This document shows positions 1 to 11,435 of a stretch of DNA of 64,000 bases, in pieces. This DNA comes from Peromyscus leucopus (Eukaryota; Chordata; Mammalia; Rodentia; Cricetidae). The stretch spans positions 56,011,660 through 56,075,659 of the forward strand of contig NC_051079.1 in the NCBI RefSeq assembly GCF_004664715.2. Reading direction: 5' to 3'. The position numbers were made by a program, and so were the translations under genes. Positions within the stretch are counted from its first letter, which is position 1; each line of letters starts with the position of its first letter. The notes below the pieces were generated by a model. The model had not been told where the DNA came from, made no database searches, and was given only the letters and a program-made list of their open reading frames with translations.

Positions 1-116
1 TGTCTAGTCACAGGTTCTTGGCCCCATTAACAGTGCCAACTATGGGTTCTAGTTCTTGGAGCAGGCTTTAAATCCAATTAGAAAGTGTTTGGTTACTCCA
101 ATAACATCCATATTAC

Positions 117-484
117 TGTGGTGGTTTGAATAGGAATGGATCCCATAGACTCATGTGTTGAATGCTTGGCCCATAGAGAGTGGCACTATTAGAAGGTGTG
201 GCCTTGTTGGAGGAAGTGTGTCACTGTGGGGGTGGGCTTTGAGGTCTCATATGCTCAAGCTATGCCCAGTGTGGCACACAGTCTTCTTTTGCTGCCTACA
301 GATCAAGTTGTAGAACTCTCACCTCCCTCTCCAGCACTATGTCTGCTTGCATATCACCATGTTTTCCACTGTGATGATAATGGACTAAACCGCTGAATTG
401 TAAGCCAGCCCTAATTAAATGTTTTCCTTTATTAGAGTTGCTATGGTCATGGTGTCTCTTCACAGCAATGGAAACCCTAAGACA
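117..484 (+). mobile_element. Solo LTR, ERVL/MaLR-like, rodent
   Basis: The segment opens with 'tgtggtggtttgaat', has a body typical of rodent MaLR-like LTRs ('ggaggtgtggcc'-like and 'tgatgataatggactaaac' motifs), an ATTAAA poly(A)-type signal near 414, and closes with 'cagcaatggaaaccctaagaca'. The same body recurs on the same strand at 37318-37664 and 62454-62787. No clear target duplication is visible and no internal retroviral sequence follows. The family name is from memory; URR/RMER-type labels are alternatives. Confidence 0.6.
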
Positions 485-960
485 GTCAGTATTGCATCGG
501 TGAGCACATCTTGTCAGTCTAGTCTTTATGGTAGCTTTTAGGGTTCACAGCTGGGTGAGACTGTTGGTTACCTTTCTTTTCTGGTAGTATCTGTAGCACT
601 TTTCTAGCACGATGATTGCTAGCCAGTAGGGATGAAGCTTATAGGTAAGTATCATCTTGAGTTTTCCATGTTCTATGCCTCAATTCTGTGGTGTCCCCAG
701 CAATGAGATGTTAACATCAAGTTCTAGAGGGTAACCAAGAGTATTGACTATAGCCTATAATGCCTGGGGGTCCATGGGACTCCACTGGCCAACAATCCAG
801 AAAGAGATAATTTCTGATACTGGGATTTTTTTTTTATTTGATAGCCTATGATGTCTAGTTGGATTGTATAAAAAGATTTTTAATGAAGTTACTCTTCCTG
901 CCCTTTAATTTCTTATTTTGTGGAGAAAATGAACCTAATTAAGACCCCTAGATGGTAATA
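485..960. other. Unassigned non-coding sequence
   Basis: I see no open frame, SINE or LTR ends here. The block resembles a recurring rodent interspersed sequence that I cannot name. It leads directly into the degenerate tandem array, and its last part may hold decayed array units. Confidence 0.4.
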
Positions 961-1491
961 TTGACAATAAGCCTAGAGGGCCCATGTAGTTTCACAGTGA
1001 TGAAGTTCTGAGTCTAGAAGGCCCCTGTATTCACGACCTTGCAATGAGCCTGAGAGCCCCAAGGGGGTTCACAGCGATGAGACACAAAACCTAGGAGGGT
1101 GTGTGGACTTGCAGTGACCCAGCACTGAACCTGGAAGGCCACATGGGTTCACATTTACCCCTTATGGAGGCTCTGAGGACACATCAGTGCACTCTAATCC
1201 AACACTGAGCCTAGGAGGATGTGCAGGCTCACACTGACCCAGGATAAAGCCTAGGAGGCCATGTGGGGTCACAGTATTCTGGAAAACAGCAATGAGTATG
1301 GAAAGTCATGTAGTTCAGAGTGACTAGGCGCTGAGCTTAATGAGGCCTGATAGCTTCACGGGGAACCTGAAACTGAACCTAGAAGGAACATTTGGCTCTG
1401 TAACGACTGAGTACACAACTTGGGAAGCCAATAGGGTTCATAGTGACACGGCATTGAGCAAGTAAATCCTGTGTGGAGCTATAGTGACCCA

Positions 1492-1650
1492 ACACTGAGA
1501 CTGGGAGTCCAATTCCATTCATAAGAATCCAACACAGATCATGGTAGGCCCACATATGATCACAGTGACCTGACACTGAGACTGGGAGTCCAATTCCATT
1601 CATAAGAATCCAACACAGATTCATGCTAGGCCCACATATGATCACAGCTG
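1492..1650. repeat. ~80-bp duplicated pair within the array
   Basis: Two nearly identical copies of about 80 bp (1492-1572 and 1573-1650), each beginning 'acactgagactgggag', lie head to tail. They are far more alike than neighbouring 40-bp units, which indicates a more recent duplication of a two-unit block. Confidence 0.8.
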
Positions 1651-2046
1651 ACACTGAGACTGGAGCAGCCAACACAATATACACATGATAGTAACCAACA
1701 CTGAGTCAGAGGTCATGTAGGTTCAAAGTGACCCCACACTGAGCTCCGAACACTAACTGGCATTGAACCTGATTCAATATTTGGATCTGCAGTGATCCGA
1801 CACTGAGACTGGAAGTCATCTGGGTTCAGATTGATCTGACATTAAGCTTTGGAAACCATATGAGTTCACATTGTCCTGGTGTGGACCAGGGAGACTCCAT
1901 AGATTCCTAGCGACCAGCATTGAGCCTGGGAGGCCATGTGGGTTCACAGTGACTGGGCACTGAGCTTGGGAGACCTGCTTTCGAGCCTGGTAGAACACGT
2001 AGGTTCACAGGAACCTAGGCACGGAACCTAGGCAGTCATGTGGTAT

Positions 2047-2803
2047 TGTGGAGTATTATTTAGTATTAGGAGTATTGCCTAGTAGTACCAACTAGGCAAA
2101 GGTGTGCTACATTTGTTTATGCTGCAGACTTTTACTTGAACTGTGTAAAAATGTGTTACGTTTGTTTATGCTGCATTTGTTTAACGATGTAAAGATGTGT
2201 GTTTAACTATGTAACGATGTGTTGCTTCTGTGTCACCTTACCTGCCTAAGGCATCTGATTGGTCTAATAAAAAGCTGAATGGAAACCAGGTGGTGGTGGT
2301 GCACACCTTTAACCCCAGCACTCAGGAGGCAGAGCCAGGCGGATATTTGTGAGTTGGAGGCCAGACTGGGCTACCAAGTGAGTTCCAGGAATCCTGTCTT
2401 GAAAAACCAAAAAAAAAAAAAAAAAAAAAAAACCCAAGCTGAATGGCCAATAGTTAGCCAGGAGATGGATAGATAGGACTGGTGGGCAGAGAGAATAATT
2501 AGGAGGAGAAATCTAGAGAAAAATCTAGAGAAATCTAGAGAGAAGGAAGAACAAAAGGGAGAAGAGGGAGGAGAGAATGAGGGACATGTCTGGGGCCAGA
2601 AGCCAGCCAGACATAGAGACAGCAAGAAAGTAAGAAAGGGTAAAAAGCCCTGAGGCAGAGGGTAGATAAACAGAAACGGGTTAATTGAAGTTAAAAGAGC
2701 TAGCCAGAAACGAGCCTAAGCTAGGCCGAGCAGTCAAAACTAATATGTCTCTGCATCATGATTAGGGAGCTTGTGGGTGGCCCCAAAGAGAAAGCCTGGT
2801 ACA
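2047..2803 (+). mobile_element. ERV2-like solo LTR, interrupted by a B1
   Basis: Sequence from about 'tgtggagtattatttagta' to 'aaagcctggtaca' interrupts the 40-bp array, which resumes at once on the right. Internal landmarks are 'ctgattggtctaataaaaagctgaatgg', a purine-rich block near 2490-2640, and 'gggttaattgaagttaaaagagctag' followed by 'atatgtctctg', typical of a rodent class II LTR related to the one at 17085-17426. Exact ends are uncertain; 2039 is an alternative start. Neither side carries internal retroviral sequence, so it looks like a solo LTR. Confidence 0.6.
2283..2435 (+). mobile_element. B1 SINE inserted in the LTR
   Basis: A B1 with 'ggtggtggtggtgcacacc', A/B-box-like 7SL-derived segments and a poly(A) tail of more than 20 A. 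It is flanked by an 11-bp target duplication 'aagctgaatgg' at 2272-2282 and 2436-2446, so it inserted into the pre-existing LTR. Confidence 0.92.
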
Positions 2804-5149
2804 AGGTGGGGTCACAGTGACTAGGGACTGACCTTATGAGGTTGATTCTGGCTCACAGTAATCAGGCATGGCACCTGGGAGGCCCATCTGAGGTCACAGC
2901 ATACAGATGCTGACCTGGAGGCCACTAAGCTTCAAAGTAAACTGGCAAGGGGTTGAGAGAACGTTTAGGTTCCAGTGAACTGGTACTGACCCTGAGAGAC
3001 AGTGAGTTTATACTTAGCTCACACGGAGGCTTGGTTCACAGTCATAAGTTCACGGTGACTGGCCCAGACTCTGGCATGTGACATGTGGGTTTACAGTGTA
3101 CAGGTACACCTCACTAAGCCTGTGAGGCCCACACAGCTCATAGTGATATGGTATAGATCCCATGATGCCATGCAGGATGATAATGACCATCACTGAGCCT
3201 GGGAGACTCTGCAGCTCACACTCAGGTGGCACTGAGCCTGTGAGGCCCATGTATCTCAGAGTGATCCAACACGGAGTCTGGTAAGTCTGTGTGCATTCAC
3301 AGTGACTCAGGACTGGGCCTGGGAAGCCACATGGGTTCAGACTATCCTGGCATGAGCATGGGAGGCTATGTGGCTTCATAGCAATCCATCAGTGAGCCTG
3401 ATTAGTCTCACAGTGACAGAGTTCTGAGCCTGGTAGTCCATGAAGGTTCATAGTATCCAGGCACTTGGGAGGCCCATCTGGTTTGCAGTAGCATGGCATT
3501 GAGGCCAGGAGGCTCAGAGGGGTAGCACTGAGCCTGGGAGGCGGCATGGGTTCACCTTGTACAGCGTGGGAGGCCACATGGATTCACAGTGACCCAGCAC
3601 TGCATTTGGGAGGGCATGTGGATTCACTGAGCCTGGGATGCCACATAGGTTCAGTGTCCTAGAACTGAGCTTAGAAGCCAGTCAAGCTCACAATGATCCA
3701 GCAATGAGCCTGGGGTTCACAGTGCTATGCCACGCATGTTCAGAGTGACCCAGCACTGAGCCCGTGACGCCCATGAGATTCACATGGGCCCAGGACTGAG
3801 CTTGAGAGGCCATGAAGACTCACAGTGACCGACCCCTGCAATGAGACTATATGCTATCAATTCAGACTCACAGTGACCTGGCACTGAGCCTAGGCGACCC
3901 ATGCACATTCCCAGTCACTAGCCACTGAACCAGAAGGCCACACAGTTGGAAACTGACCTGGCACATTGCCTGTGAGGCCACGTGGTTTCACTGTCACCCA
4001 GCACAGAGATCGGTATGTCACTGGGGTTCCCAGTGACCCAGAACTGAGGCCTCATGGGCTCAGTGATCTGGTACAGAATATGGGAAGCCATGCCTTCTCA
4101 AGGTGAGTGGTACTAAGCCGGGCGTCCACTCAGGTTCACAGTGAGCTGGCCCTGAGTTTGAAAGAGACCTGTGTGGGTACCCGGTGACCAGGCACTGCAC
4201 CCGGGAGGCCCATGGCACTTCACAGTGAGACCAAATTGAGACTGGGACATCAATTATACTCACAGCGGCCTGGTATAGAACCTGGTAGGCTCATGCATGT
4301 TCACAGTCACTTGATGCTGAGCTAGGAGGTCACACAGGCTCAAACTGAGCAGGCCCTAAGCCTGGGAGGCCCTGGGCTTGAAAGTGATCTAGCACAGACT
4401 CAGTGATCTAACTCAGACTCAGGGAGTCACTGGAGTCAAAAGTGACCCACCACTGAGCTCAGGGAGGCCCTGGGAGGGGAGCGACTAAAATGACCTGGCA
4501 TTGCCTGGGAGGCCACTTGGGTTCACGGTGACGTAACAAGCGAGCCTTTGAGGACACACAGGTTTACAGAGGTAGAACAGTGACCAGAGGGGCCACGGGT
4601 GTTCACAGAGACTGGCACAGACCCAACAGGTCCATGCATATTCGAAGTGACCTGGGATTGAGCCTGCAAGTCACGTGAGTTCACAGCGACTCCCCTCTTT
4701 AATTGCAATATGAATTTGGGCTCACAGTGTCCAGGGACTGTGCTTAGCAGGACCAGCACTGAGCCTGGAAGGCCCAAGTTGTTCACAGGGATCCAGTGTT
4801 GAGCCTGGGAGCATATATGGGTTCCCAGTGAACCTGCACTGATCATGGCAGGGCATGTGGTGGATAGTGACAGAGGCCCTGCAGATCGCAGTGACTTAAC
4901 ACTGATCTCAGCAGGTGACACTGATCCATAGTAATCAGGAACTGAGCATTAGAGGCCCATGGAGGGTCACAGTGACCTGGCGCTTCAGCGGCCAAAGTGG
5001 TCACACAGTGACTTGTCACCGAGCCTGGGATATATGGGTTTTCAGGATCCTGTTATGATCATGGAAGGGCATGGGCCTTCACAGTCACAGGCACTGAGCC
5101 TGGAAGCTTTGTGAGTTCAAATAGACCCAACACTGAGCCCCGTGGGTTT

Positions 5150-7085
5150 AGTTTTAAGCTTCTAGGACCATGGCTTTTTCATATGTCCATAGAAGCTGCA
5201 TGATAATCATGATAATCATATGGAAAGGCTGCTTATGACATGAGACGGATCCAGGAAACCTCGTTCAAGGAGTCGGAGAAGGAAGCATGTTCATTTGTTT
5301 CCAGTTTGCCTTCTCAATGGCTACAACAGGCTACTTTCCCATTTGTCAATAACATGTTCATACACAACAGGAAGTGGAGGCCGATGCTCAGGAAGTGTTT
5401 ATACTCTGTCTACTCGACTTCTTTTGGGAAGTGCCATTAGCAAAACCCATCTCCAGTTCTAGGAGTGAGGCTTTTGAAAGTCATCAAATAAGTCTTTTTC
5501 ATTTTGTGGTACTGGACAGTAAACAGAGGGCCTCAGGAATCCTAGGCAACTCCTCTACCACCGAACCACACCCCAGATCAAACATGATCCACCACCGAGC
5601 CTCACCCCAGATCAAACATGATCCACCACTGAGCCTCACCCCAGATCAAACACGATCCATGCTCCTTTTTGCTTATGTGGTTGTTGAAGAAGTCTGGTTG
5701 ATTCTCATTTCAGACTTTTGTGAGTAAGGTAGATTTCCACCCACTCTGACCACCTTCCAGATGTTTCCCATTTTGACTATGAAATTTGAATATACTGGGT
5801 TTAGTTATTCTTTGCATTTACCCTGCCACATCCCAGCTGCAGCCCCTAATCTCCAGGTCTCTTCCTTAGGAGGCTGCCACTTCCTTCTCATGCACCCTTT
5901 TGGTGAGGTGATATTGACCAACTCTGTGTTTATAGTTTATAATGTCATTTAATGTGTTCTATGTCTTCACTATAGTAGTAGATCTACGGATTTACACACA
6001 CATATATGTGTATTTACATGGGTACTTCTGTATATAAATCTCCATAGGTTTGGGTTTTGTTGAATTTAATTATATATATTATATATAATATATTCTTTTT
6101 ATTAAATGGAAACTATGATATATATTTGCATACATTCAACCAAACCATGACAATTAGGGCTCCTGCATTTTGAGATAGACACATGTATTTTATGATTCTT
6201 TTTCTGTTTTCTAGGACCAAGATGTGTGCACACTCATTTGGGTGCAGATCTGCCTTCCTTTCAAGGGTGAGGCTGCAATTTCACCGTACAGGGGTAATGT
6301 AGGTAGAGCTAGGATGCTAAGACGGAGTGTGGCTAGCAACCAAGCCTGCCAGTGTGTCCGCGCTGGCATGGCTGCCCCTCATGCCTGGGAAGCTCACGCT
6401 GGGGAGGGATTAGGACTCCAATATCTAATGCACGAGGTTGCTTCCTGTTCCCTGACAGGCAATGACCTTGTCCAACCCCGCTGAGCTTCCTAGATTTACT
6501 GGCTTATAGCAACACATGGGAAGGAGATTATGTTTATTTTTAAAACATTAAAAAAAAAAGCAACCTTCCTAGGGCCTTTGTGGTGTCTGCATGCAGCAAC
6601 ACAAATACACAGTCACACGGGCAATGTATGTATAATCGCTTCTAATTAACTTCAGCTCTTCCTGCAAAACTAAGTGTGAAGTCTTAAAGACCTGTCAACT
6701 TCTCTGCTTGTGAAATTTATCTACTTCTAATTGTGAGTAACAATGCATTCAAGGTTAGCTATAACCAGCAGCTTTCACAGCAATGGAAAAAAATCTTAAA
6801 TTACATCCGAAGATGAGTACAATTATGTAAAAGTGTGTGTTTGCTTTCAGATAGAAATATAGTTACTTATGCTCACCCAAGATGCTTTTTTTTCTGCTTA
6901 AAAGAGAAAAGAGTTGCTTTCTGACATCTGTGAAAAAATAGATGTGATTTGTTCGAAAGCCAGCCCAAACATCAAAGATATAAGACAATTTGATGACTGA
7001 AGAAAAGATATGTATAATGGATTGAAAAATAAATTTAAAGTGAACTTCATAAAATAAAAGATAGGTAGATAGACATAAAGAGGAG
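5150..7085. other. Mostly unique non-coding sequence
   Basis: There is no convincing exon. AT-rich alternating tracts lie at 6066-6105 and around 6000. An open frame at 6224-6484 (86 codons) follows a polypyrimidine tract, but I recognise no protein and consider it chance. Confidence 0.5.
5515..5659 (-). repeat. ID SINE remnant with a 34-bp triplication
   Basis: The left part ('cctaggcaactcctctaccaccgaaccacacccc') reads as the complement of an ID SINE 5' half. Its end has been copied in tandem: 34-bp units begin at 5563, 5597 and 5631 (the last partial), each carrying 'ccccagatcaaaca'. The first two repeats differ from each other at few positions. Confidence 0.65.
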
Positions 7086-7086
7086 G

Positions 7087-7120
7087 GGGGATCAAATGGG
7101 TTCCCATTTGATCGATCCCC
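7087..7120. repeat. Short inverted repeat (hairpin)
   Basis: Perfect 11-bp arms 'gatcaaatggg' (7090-7100) and 'cccatttgatc' (7103-7113) are separated by TT. An outer 'ggggatc'/'gatcccc' pairing extends the structure imperfectly. Confidence 0.85.
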
Positions 7121-7163
7121 CAACCTCTGCAGATTTCGAATATGGGAGTGCTTCTAGTTCTCG

Positions 7164-7177
7164 CCACTAGATGGCAG
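7164..7177 (+). promoter_or_regulatory. CTCF-like motif
   Basis: The sequence 'ccactagatggcag' closely matches the CTCF core consensus (CCAnnAGnnGGCA type). It lies in unique sequence, not in a SINE, which makes a constitutive insulator or loop-anchor site plausible. This is a motif match only; occupancy is inferred. Confidence 0.5.
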
Positions 7178-7845
7178 TAAGAGCCTGCTTAAATGTCGTA
7201 GTCAGCCAGCCGCAAGAAGAGAAACTTCAAGTTTTTCCTAATTTTGTCGTTAATTCAGATAAGTGGCTATTTCCTTTGAGGATTTTGTGTCCAATACTCA
7301 TTGTGTGTTAACTTTAAGTAACATATTAAAAACTTCTAGAAAATGTGATTAGCTGCAGATTGCTGGGAGATGAAGTTGGAGCAGATAGAGTATCAGGGCT
7401 GTGTCAGTTGGAGTGTGCACAGGAACCTTTAGTATAGGCTATCCCAGTCTTCTTTCCTTGGGAGATAGGCATGAGCAGATATGTCGTCACCAAGCCCTCA
7501 CAGGGAGTTTTGATCAGATGGGACCAGTGACAGGAACAAGAAAGTTGAAGAGGCGATTGATGGGTGGATGTGAACATTCATCTCTACTCTGACTTCTACC
7601 AGTCCAAGTAATTTTGGGAGACTAGATGTGATAAGGCGAAGCTGGAGAGATAGAATGATTCAGTCAAGGAACTGCCTGAAAGAAAATAGCCCACCATTTA
7701 ACCTGGTGCCTCCCCAAGCAATGGGGTCCTTATCACTAGAATGACTCAGTACAAATAGAATTGCCCTCGGTGGGAAGACATCCTATAGAGAATCTCTCTC
7801 TGGAGTAGGGGTTTGGACCACGTGGCCTCTAAGATTCCCACTAGA

Positions 7846-8040
7846 TTATATTCCATGACGATGAGCATTAATGTTCAAGTCTGTATAATTCTATACTCCA
7901 CGATAGTGAGCATTAGCATGCGACTCTGTATAATTCTATACCTCACAATGGTGAGCATCAATGTGCAATTCTGTATAATTCTATACCCCACAATGGTGAG
8001 CATCAGCATGTAATTCTGTATAATTCTATACTCCATGGTG
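7846..8040. repeat. 45-bp minisatellite, about 4.3 units
   Basis: 'ctgtataattctata' recurs at exactly 45-bp spacing at 7881, 7926, 7971 and 8016, with diverged intervening 'gtgagcatyarcatg' segments. As 45 is divisible by 3, one plus-strand frame stays open (7813-8013) and yields a 15-residue repeat with a Cys-Ile-Ile-Leu-Tyr core. The frame has no recognisable partner exon and is probably not translated. Confidence 0.9.
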
Positions 8041-9985
8041 GTGATGGTTTAATGAACTAAGAAGGTACCAAGCAAAGGATGGACAGTGTGTGTTCCAGTA
8101 AAGTACCAATGAAACACTTGAGCTTGCTTAACCTAAGAAACCTGAAAGAAGCCACGGATTTGTGCTGCTGTGGACTAGGACTGCTTGGGAGAAAACAGGA
8201 GGAAGAGACTGCATGATTCAGAGATCTCTACACTCCCAAGGTGACAGAAATATTTGCTCTTCTGCTAGTAAAAAACTACTGACCTCACGTCAATCTTAAA
8301 AAGGAAGTCAGAGGGTAGCTCAGGTGAAAATCTTCTCGACATGCTGCATTTTCTGAGAGGACAAAGCTTTAAGGCTAGCTCAGGGAACAAAAGTCAGTCT
8401 GGGAATGGAAGATCCCAGCTGGTCTGAGGGGGCGGAAATGGGCCTTGTTTGACCTTCTAACGGCTGCCTCGTCTGCCAAGACCATAAGCCCTAGAGAACG
8501 GCTGGCCTCCGAAGTACATCACATGAACTCTAGAGACTGATAAAAGTAAAATGAAATATTTCCACATACTTGGTGCACCAAAGAAGAGAATTGCAGCTGT
8601 GATGTGACTTGCTCTTACCCAAGGCCTTGAGATATGGTACATAAGCCCAATACCAAGGATTTTCTTGATAAAATCGGCTCAAGTGCATTCAGTAAAAGTC
8701 ATTTAAAAAATATTTCTCTATCCAGAGTTTGGTAAAATGATACATGACTAGCCTTTTAGGAGGGTTTAATATTTCTTCTGCTGCCCAAAGAGAAAGGTAT
8801 TGTACATGTACATATCGAGAATGCAAGAGTTAAGTGCCCCCGTTATTTACCTGGATTCTTGACCTGATAGTAAGTGAAACAATTCACCTCCATCTTTCCT
8901 TGACAAAGGCCACCTAGGGTACCATAGATGCTGAGAGAGGGGGTGACCCATGGTGGCTCACTCAGGTCATTTAGACAGATTTCCTTATTCCATAGATGAC
9001 TCTTCCTGCTGGGAAGCTCCCTGTCCCTCCAGCATGGTCTCCTCCCCAGGGTGTGTGTGCTGGGGGAACAGTGAGAAGTTTGCTTGGCTGCCTTCACACA
9101 CTTTTTGACCTGTCCTTCCTGGACCCTAAGGATGTAAATGACATCGGTCACCACCAACCACTTCAATGCTTCTGATTATTTTACTATGAAGGACTAAATG
9201 TATGAATGCTTTTCACAGCCACCCCGTGTTTTTAAAGACCCCGTCTACAAAACAAGCCCCATTTGTATTCATCCATTGCCTCACTAAAGATGTTATAGAC
9301 AGCATTCAAACTGACACAGACAGCCAAGTTTCAATCTCAAATAGTTACTAATCCAGGCCACAACAGGGAAAGATGGTAGTGTAGCTGGAGCCGTCTTCCT
9401 GATGACATAAGTTAGGAGGATGTGCCTTCAGGCACCAGCTAACAACCTACTCTGATCTGGAAGTTCAGGTAGGCTCTAGATCTTAAGATCAGTGGATACC
9501 AACAAGGATTCTTAGTTCTCGTGTCCTCAATGCTACTATCCGAGTTAACCATGCTCTCTCACGGACTAGTGTGAAGGGAGTTACTGTCCACTGACATGAA
9601 GCACTCGGGTTCTTGCAATGGCCTCCTGTCTGGTCCCATCTCATTGAGAGGGCCCTCAGGGGAGCAGTTGTTCAAGTCATATACCACTGCACTACCCAGC
9701 CCCCTGTGTTGCTTCCGAGTTTTGCTCAGAGCAAAAGCAGATCCTCGCTCTGATTCCATAGGCTCCCTAACCTGCCTCCAGAACCCCCCCCCCTGCCCCC
9801 AGCTCCTCTGCCTGTGTCTCAGTTCATTTGGCTCCCTAGGCTGAGTCACACAGGCCCATCTGCTGCTCCTCAGTCAGCTCGGGGACACTCCCAGCTTTGG
9901 CCTTCCTGCTGGCTGTGGTTGCTCCCCAGAACTGTCTTCTCCCAGATGTCGCATCAAGCTCTGACATCAAATTCATCTTCATCAG
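8041..9985. other. Unique non-coding sequence
   Basis: No SINE, LTR or tandem repeat is obvious. Several open frames of 80-107 codons (for example 8843-9166 minus, 9559-9849 minus) show no recognisable domain and overlap frames on the other strand. I see no splice-bounded exon that I can support. Confidence 0.45.
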
Positions 9986-10288
9986 GTGTCCCCTTCTCAC
10001 TTCCATCTTCTTGGCCACCCCATCTAAAATTACACCACCCCACCTCACCACAAGTGCACCGGCCCCACACTTCACTTTCCATCCTTCTTTCCTGCTTCAT
10101 TTTTTTTTCTTCATTATCACCTGAGAATGCAAATATTTTACTTACTTATTATCTATTTCCTCCAGTAGTATGTGAACTTCATGAGCATAAAAAATATTGT
10201 TTCTTTTTTTTCACTGCTATTTCATGCCCAGAAGAGGGTTTGTTACACATTTAGCACTCAATAAATATTTACTGAAGGAGTAAATGAG
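9985..10288 (+). mobile_element. L2 LINE, 3' end fragment
   Basis: The order of segments matches the mammalian L2 3' end: 'ccccatctaaaat', 'ctgcttcat...cttcattatcacctga', 'tatgtgaacttcatgag', 'tttagcactcaataaatatttactgaa'. It is old, diverged and without coding potential. Confidence 0.75.
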
Positions 10289-10570
10289 AGGATGTGAGAT
10301 CCTTCGTTGTGTTCCTCCCAACATCATGCCATGTAGGGAATGAAATGCCGGCATCAACTTTAGGTACAATATTCCAGGGGAACCATCGATAGTAACCTTG
10401 ATAGTAACCTTTGCTCTGTCCAAGTCTCATGTTGTGACCTTAGGCAGCTTGTGACAATCTCCTTGTGTTTTCTTGCCCTGCTTTACAGTTTAGCTGATGA
10501 CTTGGTTTTATTGTCTTTACAAGATGCTAGAAACAGCGATGCATGCAAGCACCGTGCAGAGTCAGGAACT

Positions 10571-10757
10571 CTGGGCAGGGGAGATGGCCCCGTGGGTTAA
10601 GGTGCTTGTCATCGGTGCTGAAGACCCCAGTTCAGTCCCCAGGACTCACGTGGTGGAAAGAGAGTCCTATTAAGTTGCCCTCTGACCTCCACTGGGTACT
10701 GTGGTATGGGCCGGCATGCCACCCCACCCTCTAAGTAAACAAATGAAAAAAAAAATA
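10571..10757 (+). mobile_element. RSINE1/B4-like SINE
   Basis: A tRNA-derived head ('gcaggggagatggccccgtgggttaaggtgcttg'), 'ttcagtccccaggactcacgtggtgga', 'gccctctgacctcc' and an A-rich tail (10744-10757) match RSINE1 structure. Confidence 0.75.
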
Positions 10758-11343
10758 ACTACAAAGAGAAACATTAGGCATCCCTTTCAAGTGTCAGAGG
10801 TTGTTCACCCTTAAAGATACAATGCTTGTTTAGAATAGAAAGAATGGGGTTATAGAGAGAAATAAAGAAAGGGGTGCTGGAACAGAAGGACAAAATACTC
10901 AGTGTGTGCAGCCCAGCGAGTTCATAGCAAAGACGAGGATGTGGAGAGCCTTGGCCTCTCCCCACACTCCTGTGGCGCCCACAGCAGTGACTAGGAAGGT
11001 AAAATGTTCTTTGCCTAAAGCCAGAGGCCAAGTACTCAAGACTGGGCCATGCTAGTTAGAGGGTCACAGTTCTTGCTTCTGGAACTTTTCTGAGTAGCAA
11101 CATGGGTTGCTTACACTCTAAGGTGAATATCTGCATCTTGGTAGGTCAGTGTAAGAAGTCTAGAAGAGTTAAGAAACTTGACCCGCTTCCAACACCTCGG
11201 TGACTAGAGTCAGCTTGTCCGTTTCCTGTTCTGTACCCGGTTTTCCATTCACTCCCAGGCAAGTAATAGAACAATTATGACTCAGAATACTTGATATGAA
11301 ATCTAAACAATTGGGAACTAAACAGATGGCATGCACTCTGAAG
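10758..11343. other. Non-coding, no identified element
   Basis: No repeat family or exon that I can support is visible in this stretch. Confidence 0.4.
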
Positions 11344-11435
11344 CCCATCACTAGCAAGGCTGAGGCAGGAGAATTTAAAGTTGAAGTTCAGCTTGGATGG
11401 TACAGCAAGATCCTGTCTCTAAAGCAAGCAAACAC
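11344..11435 (+). mobile_element. B1-derived SINE fragment
   Basis: 'ggctgaggcaggagaattt', 'gttcagcttggatggtacagcaagatcctgtctctaaa' is a decayed B1/ID-B1 monomer with a short A-rich tail. Confidence 0.6.

Larger units (their letters stand above)
965..5145. repeat. Degenerate ~40-bp tandem array (minisatellite/satellite-like)
   Basis: The stretch is built from diverged units of about 38-43 bp with the recurring segments 'cactgagcctgggaggcc', 'catgtgggttcacagtgac' and 'ctggcactgagcc'. Excluding the LTR at about 2047-2803, roughly 80 units fit. Units differ by many substitutions and small indels, so the period drifts and no frame is kept. Minus-strand open frames here (1379-1684, 3050-3379, 4523-4921) are readings of the repeat, with recurring Gly-Leu-Pro-Gly-Ser-like motifs. 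I do not recognise the repeat as a named rodent satellite. Confidence 0.85.

Noticed and set aside
1379..4921. Minus-strand frames with recurring Gly-Leu-Pro-Gly-Ser-like peptides
   Set aside because: They are translations of the ~40-bp array; the period is not a multiple of three and drifts, so no frame is preserved across units.
7846..8040. Regularly spaced repeats resembling a CRISPR array
   Set aside because: Units are contiguous 45-bp minisatellite copies without unique spacers, in a rodent genome.
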